This document shows, piece by piece, positions 53,638-64,000 of a stretch of DNA of 64,000 nucleotides; within the stretch, counting starts at the first letter, position 1, and each line of letters opens with the position of its first letter. The translations under genes and the position numbers were made by a program. Source of the stretch: Tethya wilhelma (Eukaryota > Porifera > Demospongiae > Tethyida > Tethyidae); contig CAXIPT010000001.1 of the NCBI GenBank assembly GCA_964030475.1, positions 23,998,760 to 24,062,759 on the forward strand. Direction: 5' to 3'. The notes beneath the pieces are model-generated. The model did not search any database. It was not told the origin of the DNA and worked only from the letters and a program-made list of their open reading frames with translations.

Positions 53638-55228
53638 GATAATTATTTCTCAGAAATGAATCCTTGAAAAAATACAGCAATAAACAGAGAGCCAGCAGGC
53701 AGCTTGACACAATCTGATGACTTAATAATTAAGTGTCACTGATTGTCAGTGATTGATATAGGTATTAGCTTGCTAGCTCATGCATGCATGTATACTAAGT
53801 TTGGTTTTCATCTAGGTATAATATGTTAATAACACATACAATATTTCATATTCCCAAAGATTATGATTATTATAGTGCACAATTCAAACATTTCCCAAAG
53901 GTGTATAGAGGAATTAAGTTATTGAACCAATGTCACATGTACTATAAACAATTAATATCTGTGTATAATATTATTATAATATTGCAATAGTTGCATGTGC
54001 TATTGATACAGCTAGATATTGTATACCTGGCATGTGTGCTGTGTAATTGAATTCCCTCTGGCAAAGTTTATTACTACAACAATAGATGCATGGTTATCAA
54101 TACCCTATATTCCCAACTGCCATATATAGTGAACATTTACTATTATGAAAAAAATTCCCAAAAATTACGCAAATAATAAAATACATAGCCTAGAAACTTA
54201 GGTTAAAAATAATTTGCACTTAACTAACATGCATGATAATCTTATTTATATGAAATCATGTTTTAAAAAAGGATTATTGATACATGCATGTTCTCAATCT
54301 CAACTCTGTACTATACAGCAGCTCCACAACATTTACAGCAAATCAATATTGAAAAACATTCAACTTGCACCTCAGTCTCCGCAGCATGCAGATATACTGT
54401 GTATATTTCTAATGGCCAGAAGCGATGTTAGATGGTTGTTCAATTTAAGGTGATAAATTAAGGTAAGACAGGAATGAATGTAAAATTGTTCTCTACCAAA
54501 TAAAAACATAACAATGCAGGCATTGTCTTATTAATACCCCGTCACTGCCACTGGCCCTGGCGGCCTGGCCCCGGCCCAGGAGTCACACTGTTGTTTTAGT
54601 TAACTAAAACTAAAATTAAAAACCCTTTAGTTTTGCCAAAAAATGAATGGCCTTTTTTTAACTATAACCATTTGAAACTAATGGCCATGCAAAACACCTA
54701 ATATTATAATAGTTAGTTAACTAAACTAAAACCCTTGTAGTTAGGTCTTTTCTTAACTAAACTAAAACTAACTAAAATTTTCTTGAAGTTTAGAAACAGT
54801 TACATAGTAAACCCGTTTAATTAACTTCAAAGACACTGTTAAGTTCCTGTTTATCCTCAACATGTTTGCATTCTATCCTGGCTTCAGTAGTTAAAAACAA
54901 GACAAGAATGGTAATGTAACATTTGTTCATTCCCATATTGACAGTCCACTAGGTCAAACATTTCCTCCTTAGTAAGTAAGCTAATCCCTCTATAAAATAA
55001 TGTACTCCTATGCATGTGTGGGAGTTAGACATAACGTGATTACGTACACAAATAACACAATTATCAGTCTATATTATGTCTTACAAAATATCCCTAAAGT
55101 ACTAGTTGAACTATAAATTCTGACACTGTGTACGTCAGCAAACATCTCTCAGTGATGGATGAACAGCTTGATTTGCGTTAGCTCAGAACAAAGGTGTACA
55201 TACAAAAAGTAATAAGTTTCAGTAACCA
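53638..55228. other. Intergenic region
   Basis: No gene supported. A run of AACTAAAACTAA-like low-complexity sequence occupies about 54595-54790. Sequence at about 54885-54990, upstream of the Cys-rich gene, has a recognisable counterpart at 56358-56480 upstream of its paralogue (GGCTTCAGT.GTT, GAATGGTA.T.AATGTAACAT, AAACATTTCCTC). The two promoter regions were therefore duplicated along with the genes. Confidence 0.5.
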
Positions 55229-56029
55229 ATGGGCGATTGCGATTGTGATTGTGGAGATTGTGGTGATTGTGGAGAATGCTGTGATTGTGGTGACTGTTGT
55301 AAGTGCGACAAGTGCTGTGATAATCTCTGCGATAACTGCTGTGATTGCGACTTCTTCAAAGGCTGTGGCAATTGTGATTGCAATTGTGGAAATTGTATAA
55401 AATGTGATGAAGACACTGAGCAGTGCTGCGGACTCATCATCTGTATCATAATATTCCCTCCATGTGGATTGCTCATCCTCTTATTCTGGTGTTTGTGTCC
55501 AAAAAACACACCATTCGGAAAATCACGAGGAAAGAGTAATCAATCAAGATCTAGACCTCCCAGAGAGAGGCGTGTGGTCCAAGAACAACCAAATGTTCAA
55601 CAACAGCAGCAGAGAGTCCAGATGTATAGTCAACAACCGGCGTACAACCAAGCTCAGATGCTCCCTCCTGGTATACCCGAGAATGAGCGTCATGCAAGAG
55701 TATTGCAAGCTCACTACAATCAGACACCACCACCTCCACATCCGGCTAACAGACAGCAAGCTTATCAACCACCTCCTCCAGGACTGGCACCTGTTCCTCA
55801 TTATCATCAACACTATCAGGGTTATCCTCCTAATTACAGTGGATATGGTCTACCTAATGCTGGTGATGCTGCTGGTTATCAGCATCATGGCCAAATCCAA
55901 CCGGGTTTTCCACAAGGAGCTTCTGGCAGTAGTTTCGGACATATTCCAATGCCAGGTTATGCTGGCTATACAACTGGTCAGGCTTATGCTAAGGGACAAA
56001 CACCACAACCTGCAGTTGGGCAGCAGTGA
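55229..56029 (+). CDS. Cys-rich single-span membrane protein 1 with Pro/Gln/Tyr-rich tail
   Basis: Single-exon frame of 266 residues. The first 68 residues contain 25 Cys in CDC, CGDC and CCDC patterns. A hydrophobic segment LIICIIIFPPCGLLILLFWC (about 69-88) follows. The remaining 175 residues are rich in Pro, Gln, Gly and Tyr (for example PPPPGLAPVPHYHQHYQGYP). No signal peptide is visible, so the Cys region could face the cytosol with S-acylation, or bind metal; neither is shown. The DNA of the N-terminus is a near-tandem GATTGTGG-type repeat. It is the first of three tandem paralogues. The ATG at 55229 is the only start giving the full Cys domain. Confidence 0.75.
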   Translation: MGDCDCDCGDCGDCGECCDCGDCCKCDKCCDNLCDNCCDCDFFKGCGNCDCNCGNCIKCDEDTEQCCGLIICIIIFPPCGLLILLFWCLCPKNTPFGKSRGKSNQSRSRPPRERRVVQEQPNVQQQQQRVQMYSQQPAYNQAQMLPPGIPENERHARVLQAHYNQTPPPPHPANRQQAYQPPPPGLAPVPHYHQHYQGYPPNYSGYGLPNAGDAAGYQHHGQIQPGFPQGASGSSFGHIPMPGYAGYTTGQAYAKGQTPQPAVGQQ

Positions 56030-56638
56030 CAGACAGATACCTGCATGCATTGATCCATAATGTCATGTAACGTAATGCATTTATGGTGTGTATAGTGAAA
56101 CTCAATCATAGTTATGATGCATTTGTCATTAATGTGAAATTGTTTTATTATTTAACCTGGTTTAAAACTATTTTATTTTGTACATACAGTCAATAATAAT
56201 TACACTTGCTGAGGTCTCTATATTATAACTATACCTATAATAATATTATGTCCATATATAATAATATTGTAAGTGAACGGATTTGAAGCAGTTTTGGCCA
56301 TTATAAACTATACTAATACCTATATCACCAGTGCCATGCTTGTAGTCTGTTGATCAGGCTTCAGTGGTTGAATACAAAAACAATCTTAGAATGGTAGTTA
56401 ATGTAACATTATGGGTTAACCTGTCACCATATTTTTCCCTGTAGGTATAAACATTTCCTCATTGTTGTAATTAAGTATAATGGCTTCATTACTCTAAACA
56501 GCTGCAAACATGTGGTCATGTAATTCTATTTGCTTAGAATTTGAAAAGTATTAAGGTTGTGTGAAGTCTTAGACTACACAAGCAGATTAAAAAAGTGATT
56601 CAGTTTATAAGAGCTATACATTGTCAGTTTAAGTTAAA
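56030..56638. other. Intergenic spacer between Cys-rich genes 1 and 2
   Basis: A+T-rich with repeated TATAATAATATTA runs (about 56220-56275). It contains the 56358-56480 segment shared with the region upstream of gene 1, probably promoter-linked. No further coding sequence seen. Confidence 0.5.
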
Positions 56639-57301
56639 ATGGCCTCTGATTCAGAAGATTTGTGTGATATTTGTACTGAATTTTCCTGTTGTGCGTGTGA
56701 GAAATGCTGTGATAAACTCTGCCAGAGCTGTTGTGACTGCTGTGGAGATTGTTGCTCAGACTGTGGAAAACAATGTCAATGCGACAAAGAAACTCAACAA
56801 TGCTTTGGACTGATCATTTGCACCATAATATTCCCTCCGGGTGGACTACTCATTCTCTTGGTCTGGTGTTGTTGCCCTGAAGGCACACCATTGGAATCAT
56901 GGAGCTGCTTGGACGACGATGGACCAAGAGCTAAACCTCCTAGAGAAAGACATCCAGTTCAACAGCAACCTCAACAGAAAACACAAGTGTGCAATGCTAA
57001 TGATTCACAATCGTCAGCTCCGCACCAATCTGGACAACAAGGTTATCAACCACCACCTCCAGGACAATTAGCATCTGCTCCTCATTATCACCCTCAATAT
57101 CAGGGATATCCCCATCAAACTAAGTACAGTGGCTCGCATGAGCAAGTCCAACCAGCCTATCCACCTGGAGCTTTGGTCCCTGTTTCACAACCAGGTTATG
57201 CTGGGTATCCAAGTACGAGCAGACTTGATGGGGGATCACAAGTTCAACTTCAGCTTCAACAACAGCAACTATATCCTCAGCCTCCACAAATTAGCTATTA
57301 G
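56639..57301 (+). CDS. Cys-rich single-span membrane protein 2
   Basis: Single-exon frame of 220 residues, a paralogue of the gene at 55229. The first 57 residues hold 18 Cys (for example CCDCCGDCCSDC). The hydrophobic segment LIICTIIFPPGGLLILLVWC (about 58-77) aligns directly with that of gene 1. The tail is Pro/Gln/Tyr-rich (GYQPPPPGQLASAPHYHPQY). The Cys spacing and membrane motif are conserved while the tail drifts, which argues that the N-terminal half is the functional unit. The function is unknown to me. Confidence 0.75.
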   Translation: MASDSEDLCDICTEFSCCACEKCCDKLCQSCCDCCGDCCSDCGKQCQCDKETQQCFGLIICTIIFPPGGLLILLVWCCCPEGTPLESWSCLDDDGPRAKPPRERHPVQQQPQQKTQVCNANDSQSSAPHQSGQQGYQPPPPGQLASAPHYHPQYQGYPHQTKYSGSHEQVQPAYPPGALVPVSQPGYAGYPSTSRLDGGSQVQLQLQQQQLYPQPPQISY

Positions 57302-57803
57302 TTAGAAATTCAAGTGTACACTGAAACAACAACAGGCTGGATACATGATAGCATTATTAGGAATTTAATTTTCTGAACAAATCGAATTTGATGAGACTTA
57401 GTAAAGCTTAAAAAATATTTTTTATTGTTTAGTTTTCAAATACATGTACAATGTTAATATTACTGATTCAGAATCTCTTGTTTTCGTCATTTGAACCACA
57501 TCATTTGAACCATGGGCACTTGAAGAATCTTAATTCAACACAGAATGTATGGTAACCCCCTTTAGCTAAGTTAGTTCTTCTAGTGCTTCTTCTGATATAT
57601 ACGAATATAAGTGGCTCATCTGCAACACTCTCAGATTCTGTAGCTACATTCATGTGAGTCAGTCAGATTATTGCAGATCTGCTGCTGACAGGTCTTGGAC
57701 AAAATTAGTAAATTTCAAAGTACAATATTGAACATTGAGATCAGTATAAAATATACAGATTATACAGGCTACAACCTAACCTAGCTATATATACAGTGAA
57801 ACT
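57302..57803. other. Intergenic spacer between Cys-rich genes 2 and 3
   Basis: About 500 nt, A+T-rich. It has a short direct repeat of CATTTGAACCA (about 57488-57513) but no gene or clear regulatory element. Confidence 0.4.
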
Positions 57804-58055
57804 ATGTGCTGCTGCTGTGATTGTGATGATGATGATTGTGAGGAGTGCTGTAGTTGCAGTTGTTGTGACTGTGACTCTGACGGCGGTTGTGATGCAAGTG
57901 GAGAAGAAGTGTGCGGGTACCTGACGATCTGTTTGTGCCTAATATTTCTACCACCTGTTGGGATAATAATGTTATGTGTGCTGTGTATAAATGATGGCAG
58001 TTGTGGCAGTAGGGACAGAGTCAGACAACCAAAAACAGTGATTGTATATACATGA
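57804..58055 (+). CDS. Short Cys-rich membrane protein 3 (83 residues)
   Basis: A single-exon frame that begins MCCCCDCDDDDCEECC; 14 of the first 37 residues are Cys, alternating with Asp. The hydrophobic segment YLTICLCLIFLPPVGIIMLC has the same IF-PP-G core as genes 1 and 2. It lacks the long Pro/Gln tail and ends VIVYT. Either a minimal family member or a truncated copy. It is in tandem, same strand, about 0.5 kb downstream of gene 2. Confidence 0.65.
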   Translation: MCCCCDCDDDDCEECCSCSCCDCDSDGGCDASGEEVCGYLTICLCLIFLPPVGIIMLCVLCINDGSCGSRDRVRQPKTVIVYT

Positions 58056-58754
58056 CAATTTATAATAATTATTAACTTGATGATGGTTAACTGATATTGT
58101 ACAGGCTCATATTGCTGATTGTACATGTGTATTTTCAAGTTCATAATGAACTTTTTCATGAGTTGTTATTAGTTTATTGAGTACTAATTTGGACATAGCA
58201 TGCAGGCAAATAAACTTAATTTAGGCCTCAAGTTCCAATTTGTGGAACTAGTTTTTATTTTGTACTAGCTGACAAAGGCTCTCAAGCCAAAATTAACGTC
58301 CTATACTTAGTTTCAACTCTTGCTATTATACTGTCAAAAGCTCATCAACCTGATGATAACTGTATGTGTCAAGGTTACATGCATTGTGCATGCAACTGTT
58401 TCAGTATCTGTCACAATATTAGCTATTGAATGTGTATAGCTACATATATACAGCAAATAAAATATTAACATCAACAGTCATGATATCCCTGGCTTGGTTA
58501 CAAAAGCAATTCACTGTACGAAAACAATAGCAGTTAGATGGCTATTAAGGGACTAAACCTGTAACTATACTTGGCTGTGAATTCTGCTTAGTACATATTA
58601 GTGTGACAACGTTCTAACAAGTTAATTCTATTAATTATAAATTCAAAGACCAAAATTGATTTTGTAGTTATTCTATTTTTGCTTGTGCACGTGAAGACCA
58701 CGTACAGTGCATGTTGAGTGGATCAAGTTACTTAACAAGGGATTCATGCACTTA

Positions 58755-58990
58755 ATTCCTCTTTCTTTCAAGGCCTAGGACTAAATAAATTTCTCAGGGC
58801 TGATTGTGGTAGGTGCCGCACAACTGAGAAATTATATAGCTAGAGTGGAGCTTTCTCATGCACTTGATAGAATGTGTTTATAGCTATGTGATACACTTCG
58901 TGCCATATGCAGCAGCTAGGTACATGCAACATTCTATAGAGAGGATAGAGTGTGATGTTCCATTTGGGTCAATATTGAGACTGTATGTCC
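58755..58990 (-). pseudogene. Decayed fragment of the Death/NHL gene's first exon
   Basis: Segments such as TTCTCAGGGCTGAT, CACAACTGAGAA, GAGTGGAGCTT.CTC and CTATGTGATACACT follow in the same order as in exon 1 of the 38235-42752 gene (about 42390-42500), with indels and stops. The orientation matches that of the parent exon, so this is a 3'-truncated duplicate fragment. The surroundings (58056-58754 and 58991-59394) show no gene. Confidence 0.6.
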
Positions 58991-59394
58991 AATGATGTTA
59001 TGACGGTTGCTCTTGTGGTCTTTCGTGACCGTGACACAACTTTAGAAATTAGCAGTTAGGACTTCTAAACTGATCATGAACTGAAGCACAAGGGACTCTT
59101 TGTGACGTCTCTAAGTAGTCTTAAAGAGTGATATTTTGCTGAAACCAAAGCCGCAACTGAATTTTGGTCTAGCATTTGATTTGGCAGGGTCAAAGGTCAA
59201 GTAATGCTAAAATTACTCTCAAAATTATATGCCTGCTTCCAGGGTATACCTAGTTTTAGTGCCAGCATATTCCCCCTATGCCTATAGCTGCTCCACTTTC
59301 TGATGAGATAAGAAAAATCTATTGTCTGTACAGAGATATACAGTATACCGATTTCTTGCAAGGAATTTCTATGTAAGAACCCACTTTACCATGG

Positions 59395-60832
59395 CTATCA
59401 TACGTACGGTAGTACGTATAGTAGGAATGGGCCGGCTGTCCCATAGACATAGGGTGTGCAACATGAAAAATCAACATTCGACTTTTGAACAACTAATTCA
59501 TGCAATATGTACAGTAGGTTGAAACTTAAATCAGCGCACCTTCAAACTCCGTTGTCTCCTATCAACAAATGACTTCTGAATTCTACTTTCAACCGAATCA
59601 GCCAGATGGTTACCAATAACAGAGGCTTGTTTCAACTCTATCAGAGAATTGGCAAGGCCCTCCTCTAACTAATGCAATGTATAGGGATTCCCTTCTCTCT
59701 TGAATGTAAGCAAAAATGGCAAATTGCGATTATAGCGGTAAAAAATGCGTAAATTTTGCTGACAATGCAATATGAAACTTACGGGTTTCTTTAACTTCAG
59801 CAACAGAGATCAGGAATTGAAGGTGCGCTGGTTAAAGTACCAACCTACTCTACATGTTGCATGAATTAATTGTTCAAAAGTCGATAGTGATTTTTCATAT
59901 TGCAACCTACAACAACTGACTTCTAAATTTTTGGTACTAACTAGACTTTCAACAGAATCAGCCAGATGGTTACCAATAACAGAGGCTTGTTTCAACTCTA
60001 TCAGAGAATTGGTAAGGCCCTCCTCTACTAACGCAATGTATCGGGGTTCCCTTCTCTCTTGCATGTAAGCAAAAATGGCAAATAATTGCTATTTTAGCGG
60101 TAAAAATTGCTGACAATGCAATTATGAAACTTACGGGGTTTTTTTAACTTCAGCGACAGAGATCAGGAATTGAAGGTGCGCTGGTTTAAGTACCAACCTA
60201 CTCTACATGTTGCATGAATTAATTGTTCAAAAGTCAAAAGTTGATTTTTCATATTGCACACCCTAATAGACACAATTAATACAAAATGTTGGTCACCATA
60301 AAGATCTAGTCAAACAAAATCAAACTTTCAGAGTTGCTCAGAGGCTCTCACTAACAGAATACCAACTGCTTACAAGTCTTGAAACTCGCAAAAAGTTTCC
60401 TCAGCACTCGTAGAGAGCGCTAGGGGGAAGCCACCATAGTGCCATTTTTGTTCTTCTAACTTACTTACTTACGTACTTACGTACGTACGTACTTCCTAAC
60501 TGACTTACTTGAAAAGCATTTCCAGAGAACCAGAATGTGTTGAGCCAACTTTGACAGCACAAAGTAAATTCTTTTCATAGGTACTACATTCCTTGATACT
60601 CGTTTTCATCACAAATAAGCCTAAACAAAAACTAGAAAGCTTTGAAACTGAGAGTATAAATTCATGTACTTCTTCCTGTAGAGTTCAAAGGTCATTATCC
60701 ACGTGGCATTATTATGCGCATGCGCATTAGCCTCCTCCATTAGTAGTGCTGCTACTCAAGCTTTTTGTAAAGACTAACCAGTCTCTAATATTTTCCACAC
60801 TGTAGTGTTGAAAAAAGTGAATGAACAAGTAG
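59395..60832. mobile_element. Dispersed repeat (family X), copy interrupted by a nested insertion
   Basis: Parts 59395..59449 and 60266..60832 together correspond to 6085..6690. Identity runs up to the N at 60833, where the next exon's contig begins. A run of ACTTACTTACGTACGTACGT units (about 60465-60492) is expanded relative to the copy at 6.3 kb. Confidence 0.65.
59450..60265. mobile_element. Nested hAT-like non-autonomous transposon with target-site duplication
   Basis: The ends TAGGGTGTGCAA and TTGCACACCCTA are inverted; the similarity extends through GAAAAATCAAC. The insertion duplicates ATAGACA (59443-59449 and 60266-60272). The empty site CCCATAGACACAAT is preserved at 6130-6143. The interior contains a duplicated block of about 360 nt (roughly 59560-59890 and 59925-60245). 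On the complement each block holds a short frame with REPRYIALVEEGL-like sequence, possibly captured coding DNA. No transposase. The hAT assignment rests on end sequence and duplication length only. Confidence 0.75.
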
Positions 60833-60833
60833 N

Positions 60834-61616
60834 GTACTTTCTTTTCATTGTCTTGACCATCTCCAATGCCTCCTTGTAGCTGTCGGCCAGTGCCAGTCCT
60901 CGTACCATTGACAATTGAACAACCAGAGGTGCACTGGACAGTGACCCACCATAATGCTGTACACATAGGGGCCGAGAGTGTACAATTAACTATTCACAAA
61001 ATAACCCTTTGATGCCTGAGCTATTCAATGCCAACATTGGAAACATCTGTTCGAATAGACCCACTATAATGACGGTCAATTGCACCAAAAATTAACACTT
61101 CAAAGTTAGAATATTTTGAGCTAATCAAATGCCAACTCATGACAGACACACCAGCACAAATGTTCAACTGATAATAGTGTACAAAAACAATTAAAATATA
61201 TGCATGTTGGCAAAGAGAGCAAATCTGAGGATTTTACATCTTACAGTAACTGTACATCAAGCTAGACCTCACAATTTTTCCCTCTGGTCTGTGTAGATTA
61301 GAGACAGGGGGGGAAAGGGTCTAGCTCGATAGACTAGCTCTAATCAGAGATGAAAAACTCAAGTTCGATAGACTGTTTCAAGACTGATTTAGTTAATAAT
61401 GTCTAGTGCTCACATTGCTATGCTTAAAAGGGTACATTACCTCATCTACTAGGCGAGTCATGTCCTCAGTTCTCTTGAGGTGGCCGTGTAGCTCTAGCTG
61501 GAGTGAGTGTAGCTCAGGGGTGGAGGCTAGCTGGGAGAGAGACAGGGCATGACTGAGATGGTCGTGAGAGAGGAGAGAGTTGACTGCCTTCACGAGAAAA
61601 GTGGGGTTGTGCTGAA

Positions 61617-61650
<34 letters not shown>

Positions 61651-63541
61651 ATGGTACATGTACAGTTCAACTACGTATTTCACCCACCAAACAAGTAACA
61701 AAATGAAATTCAAAGTTAATTTTGTCATCTACATGTCAACATTTTCACATTAACCAACCTAATTATTTGTAGTTGGTACACTCAGTGTACACTTGTTTAT
61801 CAAACCTACTAACTACACCCACTCACACTCATACACTTACTCTCAGTTTTGTGGGGCAGTCTTCTGTGATAAACCTCATGCCCTCCTCTAATTCTTCTTC
61901 AGAGAGGAGAGCATTCAAGTAATGAAGAGAACACCTAAGAGGTTTGTTGGAGAGGACATATGATGCTATGTATACGGTGTACTTACAATGTATAAAAGTA
62001 TGTGAATGTGTATAGTCAAATGGAGAATGCAGTGAGTCACCAGACGCACTACAGCTAGGGTATACAGTTGGTAGCTTACTAAAATATTATACAAACTTTG
62101 GGCAAATTTTAACATTAGCAGGTTGGCAGAAATAACCTTTTAACAGATACATGTAATTATAGCCATGGGTCACATAGATCAATAACCATTATTCAAGAAG
62201 AACCAACTGCCAAATTTATCTACCATCAGTTGTTTATTCTCACAACTATCAAATTTTTTTGTCCGCTATAGGGACCTAATTGGGGCGAGCGTGAGCGAGC
62301 CCCACATATACGTTACACGACATTCGAGTCTGTGCACTTCCGGTTGTGTGATTTGTGTGTGATGTCTGTACGCACCATTCCGTAAATAGCATTTCCTGTT
62401 TGAATTTTTCGAATTTGTAATGACATCAACAAGTAATTTCGAACAATTCAAGTACTTGCACGTGGCCAGCTAGCTAGCCAAGCAAGTTACTAAGCTAAGC
62501 GCTATAAAGCACAAGACAAACACTGACAAAGAAAGCAGAGGGAGCTGAGACAATGAGACACCAGAGCAAAGACAAGTGAGGTGACAGCGGCAAGATGCAG
62601 ATGGACATAGTCTGACAACCATAGACGAGCTCGGTAGGTAGACCATAGATATTGTACACTAGTGTATAATATCTATGGGTAGACTCAGTCTCTGGCTATT
62701 TTTACTGACTCATGCAACAATACTATGATAATTTAGAGATATTCTTCTTCTCTGTCTGCTCTTTTTTCTGCCATGTGATCTCACCAGCTAACCACACAGC
62801 ATCTAGACTTGCAGCAGCATTTGAACTGTCCAAAACTAAATCAACTCTGAACAATATTCACCCATTCTCTCAATGTTATCACATCCACACATGCAAGTTT
62901 ACAAACATGATGTCATCACCATGAACCTCACATTTGATTCATTATTGCAGACTGTAATAAATTCGAAGTCGGTCTACTGATACTGCGATCTACAGCTATC
63001 CGCAAGACGTAGCTCTTTGAAACATTCAAGTTCAAAACTTTGACTGACATAAATTCATTCTGTAACAATCTGAGACTGAGGCTGCCTAAGTTGGCAGTCT
63101 TTTTATACAGCTAGGACATGAAATCGTACAAATACAACAATAGATATAAGTGCAACTGGTTGTACTATCTGGGTGGGCACTAACACAATGGTGACAATAA
63201 AACATTAATCAACACAATAGATATAGAGTTATTGTTCAGTCTAGTCTCCAACACAGACATAATATGTACTATTACATGTGCAACACATTATTTAGGCGCT
63301 CACGCTCGCCCCCAAATGTCGTAGGCATTTGCTAGTATGGTACTTAATCATAAAGTATACTTACTCTTCATCCATGACCAATCCCTCTCTCTCCATTTGT
63401 CTCCTGATGTCCCTGGCTCTCTCTGCACTCCCCATTCTCTCACACATCACCATGAGAACACCATAGAGGGTGGGGTCAACCTGACCACTGGACTTCAACA
63501 CATCCCACAAGTCAATAGCTTCATCGTACCGCTGCTGGCTG

Positions 63542-63588
<47 letters not shown>

Positions 63589-63907
63589 CAACCAAAGTTA
63601 TGCCATGATAGATACATGACAGAATTCACACTGATTAGGATAAGTGCCACACTAATGCATATTCTACCAAACACATTATGTGTTTCCCAGCTGCTATATA
63701 TTACTTGTGCATTGCATAATTTTGATCTATAGTGTCAACATTAAGAGCAATAAGTGAAATATTGGATATTTTTTATTAGTGCCCACTTTGCCACTAAACA
63801 AAGCACTCAGTACAGACGTCCTTACCATACAAATTCATGTAGTGCCCAGTAAGCTGTTGACTTTTGATGAATGACATTAGGAGGTTGATCTGAGGAGAAA
63901 ACTGGAG
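60834..63907 (-). CDS. Pentatricopeptide-repeat-type protein, five exons, partial at both ends
   Basis: Exons on the complement: 63826..63907, 63365..63538, 61841..61934, 61441..61611 and 60834..60956 (cut by the gap at 60833). Phases agree across all junctions (2, 2, 0, 0). Translation runs through TAYWALHEFV, then QQRYDEAIDLWDVLKSSG, VDPTLYGVLMVMCERMGS, then SLHYLNALLSEEELEEGM, then HNPTFLVKAVNSLLSHDH, then LADSYKEALEMVKTMKRK. Helical pairs of about 35 residues with the D-x-x-L-Y-x-x-L-M pattern suggest PPR motifs of organellar RNA-binding proteins. Assignment to a particular orthologue is not possible here. The first exon shown begins in phase 1 after GTTCAG, so upstream exons lie beyond 63908. 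The intron 61935-63364 carries a transposable element. Confidence 0.7.
61617..61642. repeat. Short (GT)n tract beside a splice acceptor
   Basis: On the minus strand this is a (CA)n run a few bases upstream of the acceptor of exon 61441..61611. That resembles the (CA)n acceptor of the Calx-beta exon at 22404. Confidence 0.8.
62281..63314. mobile_element. Terminal-inverted-repeat element, GGGGCGAGC family, 1.0 kb
   Basis: The left end GGGGCGAGCGTGAGCG (62282-62297) and the right end CGCTCACGCTCGCCCCC (63298-63314) are inverted copies. They are close to the ends of the 21006-21511 element, differing mainly in the central CTGA versus GTGA. It is inserted in an intron of the pentatricopeptide-type gene. 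No transposase frame recognised. Confidence 0.65.
63548..63585. repeat. (GA)n microsatellite in a PPR-gene intron
   Basis: About 38 nt of GA repeats. On the minus strand it forms the polypyrimidine (TC)n tract leading into the acceptor of exon 63365..63538. Confidence 0.85.
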
Positions 63908-63967
63908 CTGAACAGAGCACTGTGTGTGAGAAGAAACAGGTTGACATTAATATGTGCCACGTTGTGT

Positions 63968-63968
63968 T

Positions 63969-64000
<32 letters not shown>
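63968..64000. repeat. (GT)n microsatellite at window end
   Basis: At least 33 nt of GT repeats running out of the window. Confidence 0.85.

Noticed and set aside
54214..54453. 79-residue frame upstream of the Cys-rich genes
   Set aside because: No domain, signal peptide or splice evidence; length is expected by chance.
55464..56060. 198-residue overlapping frame within Cys-rich gene 1
   Set aside because: Out-of-frame shadow; the 55229 frame has the Cys domain and is matched by the paralogue at 56639.

Overview
The window is animal nuclear DNA with short introns and high A+T. It is most likely from a demosponge such as Amphimedon queenslandica. Three things point that way: a very large Calx-beta array built from phase-1 exons (the architecture reported for sponge aggregation-factor genes), a Death/coiled-coil/filamin/NHL protein, and an intronless beta-helix plus multi-membrane-span gene. 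The species call is inference. The sequence carries ten single-N assembly gaps (2287, 7544, 20033, 28779, 30541, 30830, 35210, 43562, 45190, 60833), and several break exons.

About 1-38.0 kb is one giant Calx-beta locus. On the plus strand (2288-37978) a four-exon module of 477, 198, 141 and 210 nt encodes three Calx-beta domains and repeats about a dozen times. An island of five divergent two-exon domains interrupts it (21989-25633). More diverged domains follow (31745-36511), then two terminal exons resembling the C-terminal domain of inter-alpha-trypsin inhibitor heavy chains, a stop at 37978 and a poly(A) signal. Every intact exon starts and ends in phase 1 (the last one ends at the stop), so exons can be gained or lost without shifting the frame. 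The first 2.0 kb holds the same module on the minus strand, beyond a gap. The 5' end with any signal peptide is not in the window. A cell-surface or matrix adhesion role is inferred from family knowledge.

38.2-42.8 kb, minus strand: a seven-exon gene for a Death-domain, coiled-coil, filamin-repeat and NHL-repeat protein, with two one-base frameshifts and a 25-nt intron. 42.8-45.96 kb is intergenic, with mobile-element arms, a minisatellite and a GT tract. 45.96-48.14 kb, minus strand: a 14-exon gene for a secreted protein made almost only of a 22-residue repeat, one repeat per 66-nt exon; I recognise no family. 48.6-49.4 kb is an inverted-repeat element with a long palindrome. 49.7-53.6 kb, minus strand: a single-exon 1302-residue protein with signal peptide, beta-helix ectodomain, Cys box and about nine membrane segments. 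55.2-58.1 kb, plus strand: three tandem intronless genes for Cys-rich single-span proteins. 58.1-60.83 kb holds a pseudogene fragment and nested transposable elements. 60.83-63.9 kb, minus strand: five exons of a pentatricopeptide-type protein, incomplete at both ends.

The genes do not form an operon-like system. Several encode secreted or surface proteins (Calx-beta protein, 22-residue repeat protein, beta-helix receptor-like protein, Cys-rich membrane proteins), most of them expanded by exon or gene duplication.
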